DNA from: Thiomonas sp. FB-6
GTDB lineage: Bacteria; Pseudomonadota; Gammaproteobacteria; Burkholderiales; Burkholderiaceae_C
Reading direction: 5' to 3'
Assembly: GCF_000377645.1 (NCBI RefSeq)
Contig: NZ_KB898506.1
Span: 1-35,929 of the forward strand
DNA length: 35,929 nucleotides
Shown in pieces: positions 23,852 through 32,731 of this stretch. Made by a program: the position numbers and the translations under genes. Each line of letters begins with the position of its first letter. Within the stretch, counting starts at the first letter, position 1. The notes beneath the pieces are model-generated. The model was not told the origin of the DNA. It searched no databases and saw only the letters and a list, made by a program, of their open reading frames with translations.

Positions 23852-24892
23852 ATGTTGCACTTCAGATCCCGCTGGCTGCACGCCGCCGCCATCACCCTGT
23901 CCTGCGCCTTCGCGGGATTCGCGGCGGCTCCCGCGCAGGCCGCCACGACCCTGGTCATCAACCAGTTGCTGCCTCCCGGCGACGCCTTCAACCAGCAGGT
24001 CCTGCGCCCCTGGGCGCAGGAGGTGGAAAAGGTCACCCAGGGCCGCGTGCTCATCAGCCTGCCGGGCGCGCCGGTGGCGCCGCCCAACCAGCTGTGGAAC
24101 GCGGTAACCGGCGGCATCGTCGACGGCGCCTACGTGTTCAACGGGCTGCTGCCCCACCAGCTGCCGCTGGAGCAGGTGGCCGCGCTGCCCTTCATCGGCG
24201 GCACGGCCGCGCAGACCTCCGTGGCCTTGTGGAAGACCCACGAGAAGTACTTCGCCAAGGCGGGCGAGTACCGCAACGTGAAGTTGCTGGCCTTGTTCTC
24301 GCTGCCTCCCGGCGAGATCTTCAGCCTGGGCAAACCCATCGTGCAGCCGGCGGACCTGGCAGGACGCCGCATGTGGGTCATGCCGGGCGTCCCGCAGCAG
24401 GTGCTGGTGCACAGCGCGGCCGGCGTGGTGTCTTCCCCGGCGGTGCAGCTCAGTGAACTGGTCGCCGGCGGCACGGTGGATTCCTTCGCCGGCATGGGCG
24501 ACTACAACGCCAAGGCCTTCAAGGTCATCGGCTACGTCAAGTCGGAGACCCTGATCCCGGGCGGGCTGTCGGTTCCCAGCTTCTCGCTGGTGATCAACAA
24601 GGCGCGCTGGGAATCCATCTCCCCGGCCGACCGCAAGGCCATCGAGTCCATCTCGGGCCTGGCCTTCGCGCAGCGCATGAAGCTGATGACCGAGCTCAAT
24701 GTGCAATCCCGCGAGCAGGCCGGCAAGAGCGGGGTACACGTCGTGCAGGCCTCGCCGGCGCTGATCGCCGAGCTCAAGGGCTATGCGCAGCCCATGGTGC
24801 AGCAGTGGCTGGCCGCGGCACGTGCCAAGGGCGTCGACGGCGCCGCCGCCCTGCAGTACTTCCAGGCCCAGGCCCAGGCCCAGGCCCGTTGA
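23852..24892 (+). CDS. dctP: TRAP transporter substrate-binding protein (DctP family)
   Basis: A 346-aa periplasmic binding protein of a TRAP transporter. Residues 1-31 are a signal peptide ending in APAQA|A. The mature protein shows the family pattern: NQLLPPGDAFNQQVLRPWAQEVEKVTQGRV (core), a central ADLAGRRMWV with the conserved Arg that binds the substrate carboxylate, and VDSFAG. GAGGAGA lies 6 nt upstream of ATG 23852. The C-terminus ends in QAQAQAQAR, encoded by four tandem caggcc hexamers. It delivers an organic acid, probably an aromatic or keto acid given the downstream oxygenase genes, to DctQM. Confidence 0.93.
   Translation: MLHFRSRWLHAAAITLSCAFAGFAAAPAQAATTLVINQLLPPGDAFNQQVLRPWAQEVEKVTQGRVLISLPGAPVAPPNQLWNAVTGGIVDGAYVFNGLLPHQLPLEQVAALPFIGGTAAQTSVALWKTHEKYFAKAGEYRNVKLLALFSLPPGEIFSLGKPIVQPADLAGRRMWVMPGVPQQVLVHSAAGVVSSPAVQLSELVAGGTVDSFAGMGDYNAKAFKVIGYVKSETLIPGGLSVPSFSLVINKARWESISPADRKAIESISGLAFAQRMKLMTELNVQSREQAGKSGVHVVQASPALIAELKGYAQPMVQQWLAAARAKGVDGAAALQYFQAQAQAQAR
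24863..24886 (+). repeat. Tandem hexamer (caggcc)x4 at dctP 3' end
   Basis: Four perfect copies of caggcc encode the Gln-Ala tail of DctP. A change in copy number would lengthen or shorten the tail in frame. Confidence 0.7.
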
Positions 24893-24908
24893 GCGCGCGG
24901 AGCCGGTC

Positions 24909-25427
24909 ATGCAACAAGCCCTGAACCCCGCGCCCGGCGGCTCCCTGCCCGTGGCCCTGGCTCGCCTGCTGCTGCGCGCCTGCGTGGTGCTGACCATGCT
25001 GGGCATCATGCTCGTCACCGTGGTCAACGTGATCATGCGCTACGTGTTCGTGCGGCCCATCAGCGGCAGCGACGAGATCGTGCAGTTCCTGCTGGCGCTG
25101 CTCATCTTCTCGGCCTTTCCGCTGGTGACCGTGGAGCGGCGGCATTTCTCGGTGTCGCTGCTGGCGCGCAGCGCGCGCGGGGCCCTGCGCTACTGGGGCC
25201 AGGCGCTGGAGCTCGGGGTCAGCACGCTGGGCTGCGGCATCGTCACCCTGCAGTTGTTCAGCCAGGGCCGGTTGCTGGCTTCCGAGCAGATGAGCACCAT
25301 GGTCCTGCAACTGCCGCTGGCCCCGCTGAACTATGCGATGAGCGCGCTTTCGGCACTGGCCTTCGTGGGCATCCTCGCCGCCTTGCTGGGTCATCTGCGC
25401 AGCGGCCTCCACGGAGCCCGGGCATGA
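24909..25427 (+). CDS. dctQ: TRAP transporter small permease (DctQ family)
   Basis: A 172-aa inner-membrane protein with four hydrophobic helices (about residues 18-42, 55-75, 95-115 and 135-160). The NVIMRYVF and GSDEIVQFLL motifs and the ERRHFSV segment are typical of DctQ. It is the small subunit that pairs with DctM. It starts 16 bp after dctP and its stop overlaps dctM as ATGA. Confidence 0.9.
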   Translation: MQQALNPAPGGSLPVALARLLLRACVVLTMLGIMLVTVVNVIMRYVFVRPISGSDEIVQFLLALLIFSAFPLVTVERRHFSVSLLARSARGALRYWGQALELGVSTLGCGIVTLQLFSQGRLLASEQMSTMVLQLPLAPLNYAMSALSALAFVGILAALLGHLRSGLHGARA

Positions 25428-26716
25428 GCGCGGCCCTGCTCGGATTCGCCGTGGTGCTCGCGCTGGCCTTCCTGGGCGTGCCGCTGTGCTTCGCGATGCT
25501 CAGCGTCGGCGTCGGGCTGTTCGCCGCCCTGCGGGGCCTGCATCCGGCGCTGATGATGGCGGGACAGACCATTTCCGACCTGGCCACCAACGAAGGTTTG
25601 TCCGTGCTGCCCATGTTCATTCTGATGGGCGCGCTGATCTACAAATCGGAACTGGCCGACGAACTCTACGACGCCGCCTACGCACTGGTCGGGCACAAGC
25701 GCGGCGGCCTGGCCTACGCCACCGTGCTGGCCAGCGCGGGCTTCGCGTCCATCTCGGGGAGTTCCATCGCCACCGCGGCCACCATGACCAAGGTCGCCAT
25801 GCCCTCGATGCGCCGGCTGCACTACGACGACAGCCTGGCCAGCGGCTGCGTGAGTTCGGCCGGCACCCTGGGGGCCCTGGTGCCACCCAGCGTGCCGCTG
25901 CTGATCTACGGCATCGTGACCCAGCAGGACATCGCCAAGTTGTTCGTCGCCGGCATCCTCCCCGGGCTGCTGCTGGGCACGCTGTTCATGGTGTCCATCT
26001 GGTGGACGGTCTCTCGCAATCCCGCGCTGGGCCCTGCGGGCCCGCAACTGGGCTGGCCCGAGCGCCTGCGCCGCATCTCCAAGGTCTGGCCCATCGTGCT
26101 GCTGTTCCTCATCGTCATGGGGGGCCTGTACAGCGGCGTGTTCACCGCCAACGAGGCAGGCGGCGTCGGGGCCGCCGGGGCCACGCTGTTCGCCGCGGCT
26201 CGCGGCAAGCTGCGCTGGTCCGTGCTGGTGGACTCCCTGTGCGAGGCCGGGCGCACCACGGCCATGATCTTCGCGGTGGCCTTCGGCGGCATGGTGTTCG
26301 CCAACTTCGTGACCCTGTCCGGGCTGACCAGCGCTCTCGTGGCGCTGGTCGGCGGCCTGCACCTTCCGGTGACCGGGCTCATCGTGGTGATCATGCTGGT
26401 CTACGTGGTGCTGGGCTCGATGATGGAGGCCATCTCGATGATGCTGCTCACGGTGCCGGTGTTCGCGGCCGTGCTGGGGCCGCTGGGCGTGAGCATGCTG
26501 TGGTTCGGGGTGTTCGTCGCCATGATGATCGAGATCGGCATGATCCACCCGCCCATCGGCATGAACGTGTTCATGGTCAAGACCATGATGCCGGAGCTGA
26601 GCACACGCACCATCTTCGCCGGCACCATTCCCTTCCTGGTGGCGAATTTCGTCGCCCTGGGGCTGATCATCGCCTTCCCCATGCTGGCCACCTGGCTGCC
26701 CACATTCGCCCGCTGA
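25424..26716 (+). CDS. dctM: TRAP transporter large permease (DctM family)
   Basis: A 430-aa inner-membrane protein with about 11-12 helices. It is the Na+- or H+-coupled translocation subunit. Family marks are VLPMFILMG near residue 65, the ASAGFASISGSS and SAGTLGALVPPS re-entrant hairpin motifs, and GMIHPPIGMNVFM near the end. GGAG lies 7 nt upstream; the start overlaps dctQ by 4 bp. Length and motifs are normal, so the transporter should be functional. Confidence 0.94.
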   Translation: MSAALLGFAVVLALAFLGVPLCFAMLSVGVGLFAALRGLHPALMMAGQTISDLATNEGLSVLPMFILMGALIYKSELADELYDAAYALVGHKRGGLAYATVLASAGFASISGSSIATAATMTKVAMPSMRRLHYDDSLASGCVSSAGTLGALVPPSVPLLIYGIVTQQDIAKLFVAGILPGLLLGTLFMVSIWWTVSRNPALGPAGPQLGWPERLRRISKVWPIVLLFLIVMGGLYSGVFTANEAGGVGAAGATLFAAARGKLRWSVLVDSLCEAGRTTAMIFAVAFGGMVFANFVTLSGLTSALVALVGGLHLPVTGLIVVIMLVYVVLGSMMEAISMMLLTVPVFAAVLGPLGVSMLWFGVFVAMMIEIGMIHPPIGMNVFMVKTMMPELSTRTIFAGTIPFLVANFVALGLIIAFPMLATWLPTFAR

Positions 26717-26767
26717 GGGCCGCGCGCAGCCGCGGGCGCCGGCGTGCCCGCGAGCTCTCGCGCGAAG

Positions 26768-26784
26768 GATCGGGATTTCCGATC
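26768..26784. promoter_or_regulatory. Inverted repeat upstream of Rieske oxygenase
   Basis: gatcgg-gattt-ccgatc in the 167-bp gap between dctM and the oxygenase gene. It is a possible operator; no clear promoter could be read beside it. Confidence 0.3.
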
Positions 26785-26883
26785 GCAATCGAACAAAACG
26801 GCCCATCGGCACGCGCGGCAGCCCTAGTCTGCAAGCGTGTGGCCGCAGGCCGCGCCTGACAACCCCAAGACGAGGAGAGGACT

Positions 26884-27930
26884 ATGGAATTCGTGCGCAA
26901 TGGCTGGTACGTCGCGGGCTGGGACCATGAGTTCCGCGCCGACGGTCTGCTCAGCCGCAAGCTGCTGGGCGAGGCCATCGTGTTCTATCGCGGCCAGCGC
27001 GGCCAGGTGATAGCCCTGGAGGACCGCTGCTGCCACCGCGCGGCGCCGTTGTCGCTGGGCCGGCGCGAGGGCGACTGCCTGCGCTGCATGTACCACGGGC
27101 TCAAGTTCGATCCCGCCGGCGCCTGCATCGAGGCCCCGGGCTGCGAGCGCATCCCGCCGAAGCTGGGCGTGCGCAGCTATCCGGTGGTGGAGAAGGATCG
27201 CTTCGTGTGGATCTGGATGGGCGACCCGGCCCTGGCCGACGCTTCCGAGATCCTCGACTTCCCCTGGCACGACTCGCCCGAGTGGCGCATGAAGCCCGGA
27301 TACCTGCACTACAAGGCGAACTACCTGCTGATCGTCGACAACCTGCTCGACTTCTCGCACCTGGCCTACGTGCACCCGACCACGCTGGGCACGGCCAGCA
27401 ATGCCCAGGCCCGCCCCAGCATCGAGCGCGGCGCCAGGAGCCTGAAGATCCACTGGTGGTTTCTCAACGACCAGATCTCCCCCAACCACCAGCGCGTGGC
27501 CACCTTCGACGGGCCGGTGGACCGCTGGCAGCTCTACGAGTGGAACGCTCCCTCGTTCATGCGCATGGATTCCGGCTCCGCTCCCGCCGGCACCGGAGCC
27601 CCGGAGGGCAAGCGTGTGGCGCAGTCGCTGCAGTTCCGCCATACCTCGGTGCAGACGCCGGAGACCAACTCCACCACCCACTACTGGTTCTGCCAGGCGC
27701 ACAACTTCCGGCTGGACGAGCAGGGGCTGACCGAGCGCATCTACGCCGACGTGGTCAAGGCCTTCGACGAGGACCGGGAGATGATCGAGGCCCAGCAGCG
27801 CACCATCGAGGCCACGCCCGGCCAGCCGATGCTGCCCATTCCGGCGGACGCCGCGCTCAACCAGGCCCGCTGGATGATCGAACAACGCCTGAAGGCCGAG
27901 CGCGAGCGCGAGCACGCGCGCGCCGCCTGA
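26884..27930 (+). CDS. Rieske non-heme iron oxygenase, VanA-like
   Basis: A 348-aa oxygenase subunit of the vanillate O-demethylase/phthalate dioxygenase type. The Rieske [2Fe-2S] motif is CxH-X16-CxxH with C49, H51, C68 and H71. The mononuclear iron site is in DNLLDFSHLAYVHPTTLG: D156, H159 and H164. It receives electrons from the reductase encoded 6 bp downstream. A strong purine-rich site precedes the ATG. VanA-type enzymes remove O- or N-methyl groups or hydroxylate aromatic acids. With an aldehyde dehydrogenase and sulfatase in the same operon, oxidative dealkylation of an aryl or alkyl ether/sulfated acid is plausible. The substrate is not readable. Confidence 0.93.
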   Translation: MEFVRNGWYVAGWDHEFRADGLLSRKLLGEAIVFYRGQRGQVIALEDRCCHRAAPLSLGRREGDCLRCMYHGLKFDPAGACIEAPGCERIPPKLGVRSYPVVEKDRFVWIWMGDPALADASEILDFPWHDSPEWRMKPGYLHYKANYLLIVDNLLDFSHLAYVHPTTLGTASNAQARPSIERGARSLKIHWWFLNDQISPNHQRVATFDGPVDRWQLYEWNAPSFMRMDSGSAPAGTGAPEGKRVAQSLQFRHTSVQTPETNSTTHYWFCQAHNFRLDEQGLTERIYADVVKAFDEDREMIEAQQRTIEATPGQPMLPIPADAALNQARWMIEQRLKAEREREHARAA

Positions 27931-27936
27931 TCCGCC

Positions 27937-28920
27937 ATGCTCGGCCAGACAGGCATCGAGGTCGAGGTCCGGGGCCTGCGCGCGCTGGCGCGCGACGTGC
28001 TGGAGTTCGAGCTGGCGCGCGTGGACGGCGCCCCGCTGGAGCCGGCCGTGCCGGGCGCGCACGTGGACCTGGTGGTCGAACCGCCCACCGGTGGCGTGCA
28101 GCTGCGCCAGTACTCGATCACCAACGCGGGCACCCAGGCTCGGCTGGACAGCTACCGCATCGCGGTGGCCAGGGCCGCGGACGGCCGCGGCGGCTCGGCC
28201 TGGCTGCACGACACGGTGCGCCGAGGCACACGCCTGCGCATGGGCAGTGCGCGTCATCTGTTCTCGCTGGCCGATGCCGCGCGCCCGGCCCTGTTCATCG
28301 CGGGCGGCATCGGCATTACCCCGCTGCTGGCCATGGCCCGCGCGGCCGCCGCCGCGGGCGCCGACTGGCGCATGGTGTACCTGGTGCGCAGCGAGGAACG
28401 CGCCGCCTACCTGGACGAACTGCTGGAACTCGACGCCGGGCGCGTCAGCCTGCACGTGTCGGGCCCGCTGGAGCGGCGCCTGGACCTGGCGGCGCTGCTG
28501 CGCCGGCTCGACGACGGCACCCACGTGTACTGCTGCGGCCCGCAGGGGCTGATGCAGGCCGTGCGCGAACTCGGCGCCGGGCGCCCACCCGGCACCCTGC
28601 ACTTCGAGAGTTTCGGCGCCGCCGCGGACGCTCCCGCGGCGCCGGCGCCCGACCGCGGCTTCGAACTGCGCCTGGCGCGCAGCGGCCTGCATGCGCGGGT
28701 TCCGCCGGGCAGCAGCGTGCTGGAGGTGATCGAGCAGCTGGGCATCGCCCATCCCAGCTCCTGCCGCGAGGGCATCTGCGGCAGCTGCGAGCTGCGCGTG
28801 CTGGACGGCGCCTGCGATCACCGCGACCAGATCCTCGAGGCGCACGAACGCGGCGACGGCGGGCGCTTCTTCCCCTGCGTGTCGCGCTGCGCCGGCGACA
28901 GCCTGACCCTTGACCTTTGA
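27937..28920 (+). CDS. Oxygenase reductase, VanB-like (FMN/[2Fe-2S])
   Basis: A 327-aa class IA reductase with three domains: FMN-binding (RQYSIT, ~residues 1-105), NAD-binding (GGIGITP at ~125; YCCGP) and a C-terminal plant-type ferredoxin domain. The cluster cysteines are seen in SCREGICGSCELRV plus FFPCVSRC. It passes electrons from NADH to the Rieske oxygenase. No strong ribosome-binding site is seen; it probably relies on coupling to the gene six bases upstream. Confidence 0.93.
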   Translation: MLGQTGIEVEVRGLRALARDVLEFELARVDGAPLEPAVPGAHVDLVVEPPTGGVQLRQYSITNAGTQARLDSYRIAVARAADGRGGSAWLHDTVRRGTRLRMGSARHLFSLADAARPALFIAGGIGITPLLAMARAAAAAGADWRMVYLVRSEERAAYLDELLELDAGRVSLHVSGPLERRLDLAALLRRLDDGTHVYCCGPQGLMQAVRELGAGRPPGTLHFESFGAAADAPAAPAPDRGFELRLARSGLHARVPPGSSVLEVIEQLGIAHPSSCREGICGSCELRVLDGACDHRDQILEAHERGDGGRFFPCVSRCAGDSLTLDL

Positions 28921-28933
28921 GCAGGAGCCCTGC

Positions 28934-29689
28934 ATGCAACTCCCCCACAAATCCGCGCTGGTCACCGGGGCCGCCTCCGGCTTCGGCCGTGCCATCGCCC
29001 AGCGCTACGCGCGCGAAGGCGCCTCGGTGCTGATCGCCGACCTCGACGCCGACGGCGCCGAAGCTGCCGCCGAGGCGCTGCGCGCGCAAGGCGCCCGCGC
29101 CGCCGCCGTGCGCTGCGACGTCTCCAGCAGCGCCGACTACGCCGCCGCCGTGGCGCGGGCCGTGTCCGAGTTCGGCGGCCTGGACATCGTGGTCAACAAT
29201 GCCGGGACCACCCACGCCAACAAGCCCGCGCTGCAGGTCACGGAGGCCGAGTTCGACCGCGTGATGCGGGTCAACCTGAAAAGCCTGTACTGGTCCGCGC
29301 AACATGCGCTCCCCGCGCTGCGCCGGCCGGGCGGCGTGATGATCAACGTGGCCTCGACCACCGGCGTGCGTCCGGGCCCCGGGCTGAGCTGGTACAGCGC
29401 GAGCAAGGCGGCCATGATCAACATCTCCCGCGGGCTGGCGCTGGAGTTCGCCCGCGAAGGCATCCGGGTCAACGCCATCAACCCGATGATCGGCGAGACC
29501 GCGCTGCTGGAACAGTTCATGGGCATGCCCGACACCCCGGAGAACCGCCAGCGCTTCCTGGCGCGCATTCCCCTGGGGCGCTTCACCCGCCCCGACGACG
29601 TGGCGGGCGCCGCGGTGTTCCTGGCCTCGGACGACGCCTCCTTCCTCACCGGCAGCTGCATCGACGTCGACGGAGGGCGCAACCTGTGA
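28934..29689 (+). CDS. Short-chain dehydrogenase/reductase
   Basis: A 251-aa classical SDR. It shows the TGAASGFGRAIA (TGxxxGxG) cofactor motif, Asp at the end of beta 2 (ADLDADG), suggesting NAD(H), then NNAG, catalytic Ser (VASTTG), and YxxxK (Y-SASK). The C-terminus ends SCIDVDGGRNL, as in FabG-like enzymes. AGGAG lies 8 nt before ATG 28934. It is 13 bp after the reductase gene and overlaps the aldehyde dehydrogenase by GTGA. It probably oxidises an alcohol group to the aldehyde or ketone used by the next enzyme. Confidence 0.92.
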   Translation: MQLPHKSALVTGAASGFGRAIAQRYAREGASVLIADLDADGAEAAAEALRAQGARAAAVRCDVSSSADYAAAVARAVSEFGGLDIVVNNAGTTHANKPALQVTEAEFDRVMRVNLKSLYWSAQHALPALRRPGGVMINVASTTGVRPGPGLSWYSASKAAMINISRGLALEFAREGIRVNAINPMIGETALLEQFMGMPDTPENRQRFLARIPLGRFTRPDDVAGAAVFLASDDASFLTGSCIDVDGGRNL

Positions 29690-31131
29690 ACCATCCTGCC
29701 TACCGCGCCCCGCGGCTGCTGATCGACGGACAGTGGTGCCCCGGCACGGGCGAAGCGGCCTGGGCCGTGCGCAACCCGGCCACCGGCGAGGTGCTGGATC
29801 AGCTCGGGCTGGCCGGCGAGGCCGAGGTGCGCCGCGCGCTGCAGGCCGCGCAGCGCGGCTTCGAGGCCTGGCGCGAGCTGCCCGCCGCGCGGCGCGGCCA
29901 ACTGCTGCTGCAGGGCGTGGCCGAGATGCGCGCGCGGCGTCAGGCCATCGCCGCCGCGCTGACCCTGGAACAGGGCAAGCCCCTGGCGGAGGCGCTGGCC
30001 GAGGTGGACATGGCCGCCGAGCTGATCCAGTGGTACGCCGAGGAGGCGCGCCGCGTGTACGGCCGCCTGCAGCCCTCGCGCCTGGCGGGGGCCGACATGC
30101 GCGTGTCGCGCCACCCGGTGGGGCCGGTGGCGGCCTTCTCGCCGTGGAACTTCCCCCTCGTGCTCTCGGCCCGCAAGATCGGCGGGGCGTTGGCGGCCGG
30201 CTGCTCGGTGCTGCTCAAGCCGGCGGAGGAAACGCCTGGCGCGGTGGCCGCGATGGTGGCGTGCTTCCACGACCAGGGGCTGCCCGCCGGCGCACTGCAG
30301 CTGCTGTTCGGGCAGCCGGCGGCGCTGTCGCGCCAGCTGCTCGAATCCCCGGTGGTGCGCAAGCTCAGCTTCACCGGATCGGTCGAGGTGGGGCGCCTGC
30401 TGGCGCGCCAGGCCGCCGAAGGGTTCAAGCGCATGACCCTGGAGCTGGGTGGGCACGCGCCGGCCATCGTCTGGCGCGACGCCGACGTGCAGCGAGCGGC
30501 CCGCATGCTCGCCGCGCACAAGTTCCGCAACGCCGGGCAGGCCTGCCTGGCCCCCAGCCGCTTCATCGTGCACCAGGACCTGCTGGAGCCCTTCACCCAG
30601 GCTTTCGTGGAATGCGCCTCGGAGCTGCGCGTGGGCGACGGCATGGATCCGCCCACCACCATGGGCCCCCTGGCCAATGCCAGGCGCCTGGCGGCGGTGC
30701 GCGAACTGGTGCAGGACGCGCGGCAACGCGGCGCGCAGGTCATCGAGGCCGCCCCGGCGCCCGCCTCGGGGCCGGGATATTTCGCGCCGGCGCTGGTGTT
30801 GCGCGGGCTCGCCCCGGGCACGCGCCTGCTGAGCGAGGAAGCCTTCGGTCCGGTCGCGCCCATCCTGGGCGTGGCGTCGCTGGAGCAGGCGCTGCGCGAG
30901 GCCAACGCCACCTCCTATGGCCTGGCCGCCTACCTGTTCACCGACAGCGCCTCCGTGGTACATGCCTGCGAGTGCGGGCTCGAGGTCGGCGCGCTGGCCG
31001 TCAACACGGTCGCCGTGTCGGTGCCGGAGGCGCCCTTCGGCGGCGTGAAGGACAGCGGCATGGGACGGGAGAGCGGCATCGAGGGCATGGAGGCCTACCT
31101 CGAGTCCCGATTCGTGCACCAGGCCTATTGA
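29686..31131 (+). CDS. Aldehyde dehydrogenase (succinate-semialdehyde DH-like)
   Basis: A 481-aa aldehyde dehydrogenase of the succinate/glutarate-semialdehyde dehydrogenase type. It has catalytic C287 (GQACLAPSR), general-base E253 (LELGGHAP), the SPWNFPL nucleotide segment and KPAEETP. It begins at GTG 29686, overlapping the SDR stop. Its C-terminal PFGGVKDSGMGRESG is standard. It follows the SDR in the operon, so it probably oxidises the aldehyde made there to an acid. Confidence 0.92.
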   Translation: MNHPAYRAPRLLIDGQWCPGTGEAAWAVRNPATGEVLDQLGLAGEAEVRRALQAAQRGFEAWRELPAARRGQLLLQGVAEMRARRQAIAAALTLEQGKPLAEALAEVDMAAELIQWYAEEARRVYGRLQPSRLAGADMRVSRHPVGPVAAFSPWNFPLVLSARKIGGALAAGCSVLLKPAEETPGAVAAMVACFHDQGLPAGALQLLFGQPAALSRQLLESPVVRKLSFTGSVEVGRLLARQAAEGFKRMTLELGGHAPAIVWRDADVQRAARMLAAHKFRNAGQACLAPSRFIVHQDLLEPFTQAFVECASELRVGDGMDPPTTMGPLANARRLAAVRELVQDARQRGAQVIEAAPAPASGPGYFAPALVLRGLAPGTRLLSEEAFGPVAPILGVASLEQALREANATSYGLAAYLFTDSASVVHACECGLEVGALAVNTVAVSVPEAPFGGVKDSGMGRESGIEGMEAYLESRFVHQAY

Positions 31132-31165
31132 TCCACCCCACTTCCCAAAGGCGCCGGCTCGCAGC

Positions 31166-32731
31166 ATGCGAAACATCCGCAATTTCCTGTTCATCATGTG
31201 CGACCAGCTGCGCGCGGACCATCTGTCCTGCTACGGCCATCCGCACCTGCGCACTCCCGCGCTCGACCGGCTGGCGAGCCGGGGCGTGCTGTTCGAGCGT
31301 GCCTTCGTGCAGTCGGGCGTGTGCGGCCCCTCGCGCATGTCCTTCTATACCGGGCGCTACGTCAGCAGCCACCGCGCGACCTGGAACCGCGTGCCCCTGC
31401 CGCTGGACGAATGGCTGCTCGGCGACTACCTCGGCGGCCTGGGCCACGACCTGGCGCTGTTCGGCAAGACCCACTGGCTGCCCGACGAACAGGGCATGGC
31501 GCGTCTGGGCCTGGCGCCGGCATCCGGAGAACCGCTGCGCCAGGGCGGATTCCTGGAACTCGCGCGCCACGACGGGCATCACGCCGAGCCTGACGGTCCC
31601 TATGCGCGCTGGCTGCGGGAGCAGGGCTACGACAGCCCCGACCCCTGGAGCGACTTCGCCATTTCCACCGTCGATGCCTCCGGCGGCGTGCACAGCGGCT
31701 GGCGCATGCGCAACGTGCACCTGCCCGCGCGGGTTCGCGAGGAACACTCCGAGACGGCCTACACGGTGGGCCGGGCCATCGAGCACATCCGCGCCCGCGG
31801 CGAGCAAGCCTGGTCGATGCACCTGTCCCTGGTCAAGCCCCACTGGCCCTACGTGGCACCCGACCCCTACCACGCGATGTACGGGGTCGAGCAATGCCTG
31901 CCGCCGGTGCGCGATGCCGGCGAGCGCGCCGATCCTCACCCCGCCTACGCCGCCTACATGGCGCATCCGGAGTCGAGTCATTTCGCGCGCGACGAAGTCT
32001 GGCGCCGCGTGCGCCCGGCCTACCAGGGTCTGGTGCGCCAGGTGGACGACCACCTCGGGCGCCTGTGGGCGGAGCTGGAGCGCCTGGAGCGCTGGGAGGA
32101 CACCCTCATCGTGTTCACCGCCGACCACGGCGACTACCTGGGCGACCACTGGCTGGGCGAAAAGGAACTGTTCCACGACTGCGTGCAACGAGTTCCGCTA
32201 CTGGTCTACGACCCGAGCCCGCAGGCGGACGCCACGCGCGGCTCGCGCAGCACCGCGCCGGTGGAGGCCATCGACGTGGTGCCCACCGCGCTGCAGGGCC
32301 TGGGCGCGGAGCTGCCGCTGCATCGCATCGAGGGGCGTTCGCTGCTCGCGCACACGCGCGGCGAGGCCAACGTGCAAGCGCGCGACGCGGTGTTCTCCGA
32401 ACTGGATTTCAGCTTCCGCCAGGCCCGCCTGGACCTCGGCCTGGCGCCGGGGGATTGCCAGGCCACCATGGTGCGTGGCGAGCGCTGGAAGTACGTCGAC
32501 TGGAAGGGCCTGCCCCCCCAACTCTTCGACCTGCAGGAAGACCCCCACGAACTGCGCGACCTGGGGCGCGACGCCGGATACGAGGTGGTGCGCCAGCGCA
32601 TGCGCGAACGCCTGCACCTGTGGCGAGCCGACCTGAAGCTGCGCACCACCGTGGGCCTGGGCGAAGTCGAGCGCAAGACGGCGACCCACCGTCGCGCCGG
32701 GGTGCACTACGGGCTTTGGGACGAAGCATGA
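31166..32731 (+). CDS. Sulfatase/phosphonate monoester hydrolase-like enzyme
   Basis: A 521-aa alkaline-phosphatase-superfamily hydrolase with the formylglycine sulfatase signature C53-G-P-S-R57, the metal Asp D13 (MCDQLRADH) and TADHGDYLGDH. The HRATWNRVPL segment and length resemble phosphonate monoester hydrolase (~514 aa) as much as arylsulfatases. No signal peptide is present, so it would act in the cytoplasm after substrate import. C53 must be converted to formylglycine by a maturase, which is not in the window. It follows the aldehyde dehydrogenase by 34 bp and overlaps the next gene by 4 bp. Sulfate ester, phosphodiester and phosphonate ester are all possible substrates. Confidence 0.88.
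   Translation: MRNIRNFLFIMCDQLRADHLSCYGHPHLRTPALDRLASRGVLFERAFVQSGVCGPSRMSFYTGRYVSSHRATWNRVPLPLDEWLLGDYLGGLGHDLALFGKTHWLPDEQGMARLGLAPASGEPLRQGGFLELARHDGHHAEPDGPYARWLREQGYDSPDPWSDFAISTVDASGGVHSGWRMRNVHLPARVREEHSETAYTVGRAIEHIRARGEQAWSMHLSLVKPHWPYVAPDPYHAMYGVEQCLPPVRDAGERADPHPAYAAYMAHPESSHFARDEVWRRVRPAYQGLVRQVDDHLGRLWAELERLERWEDTLIVFTADHGDYLGDHWLGEKELFHDCVQRVPLLVYDPSPQADATRGSRSTAPVEAIDVVPTALQGLGAELPLHRIEGRSLLAHTRGEANVQARDAVFSELDFSFRQARLDLGLAPGDCQATMVRGERWKYVDWKGLPPQLFDLQEDPHELRDLGRDAGYEVVRQRMRERLHLWRADLKLRTTVGLGEVERKTATHRRAGVHYGLWDEA

Noticed and set aside
29733-32636. Plus-strand 967-codon frame overlapping the aldehyde dehydrogenase and sulfatase
   Set aside because: It is out of frame with two well-supported enzymes and has Arg/Gly/Ala-rich sequence without motifs.
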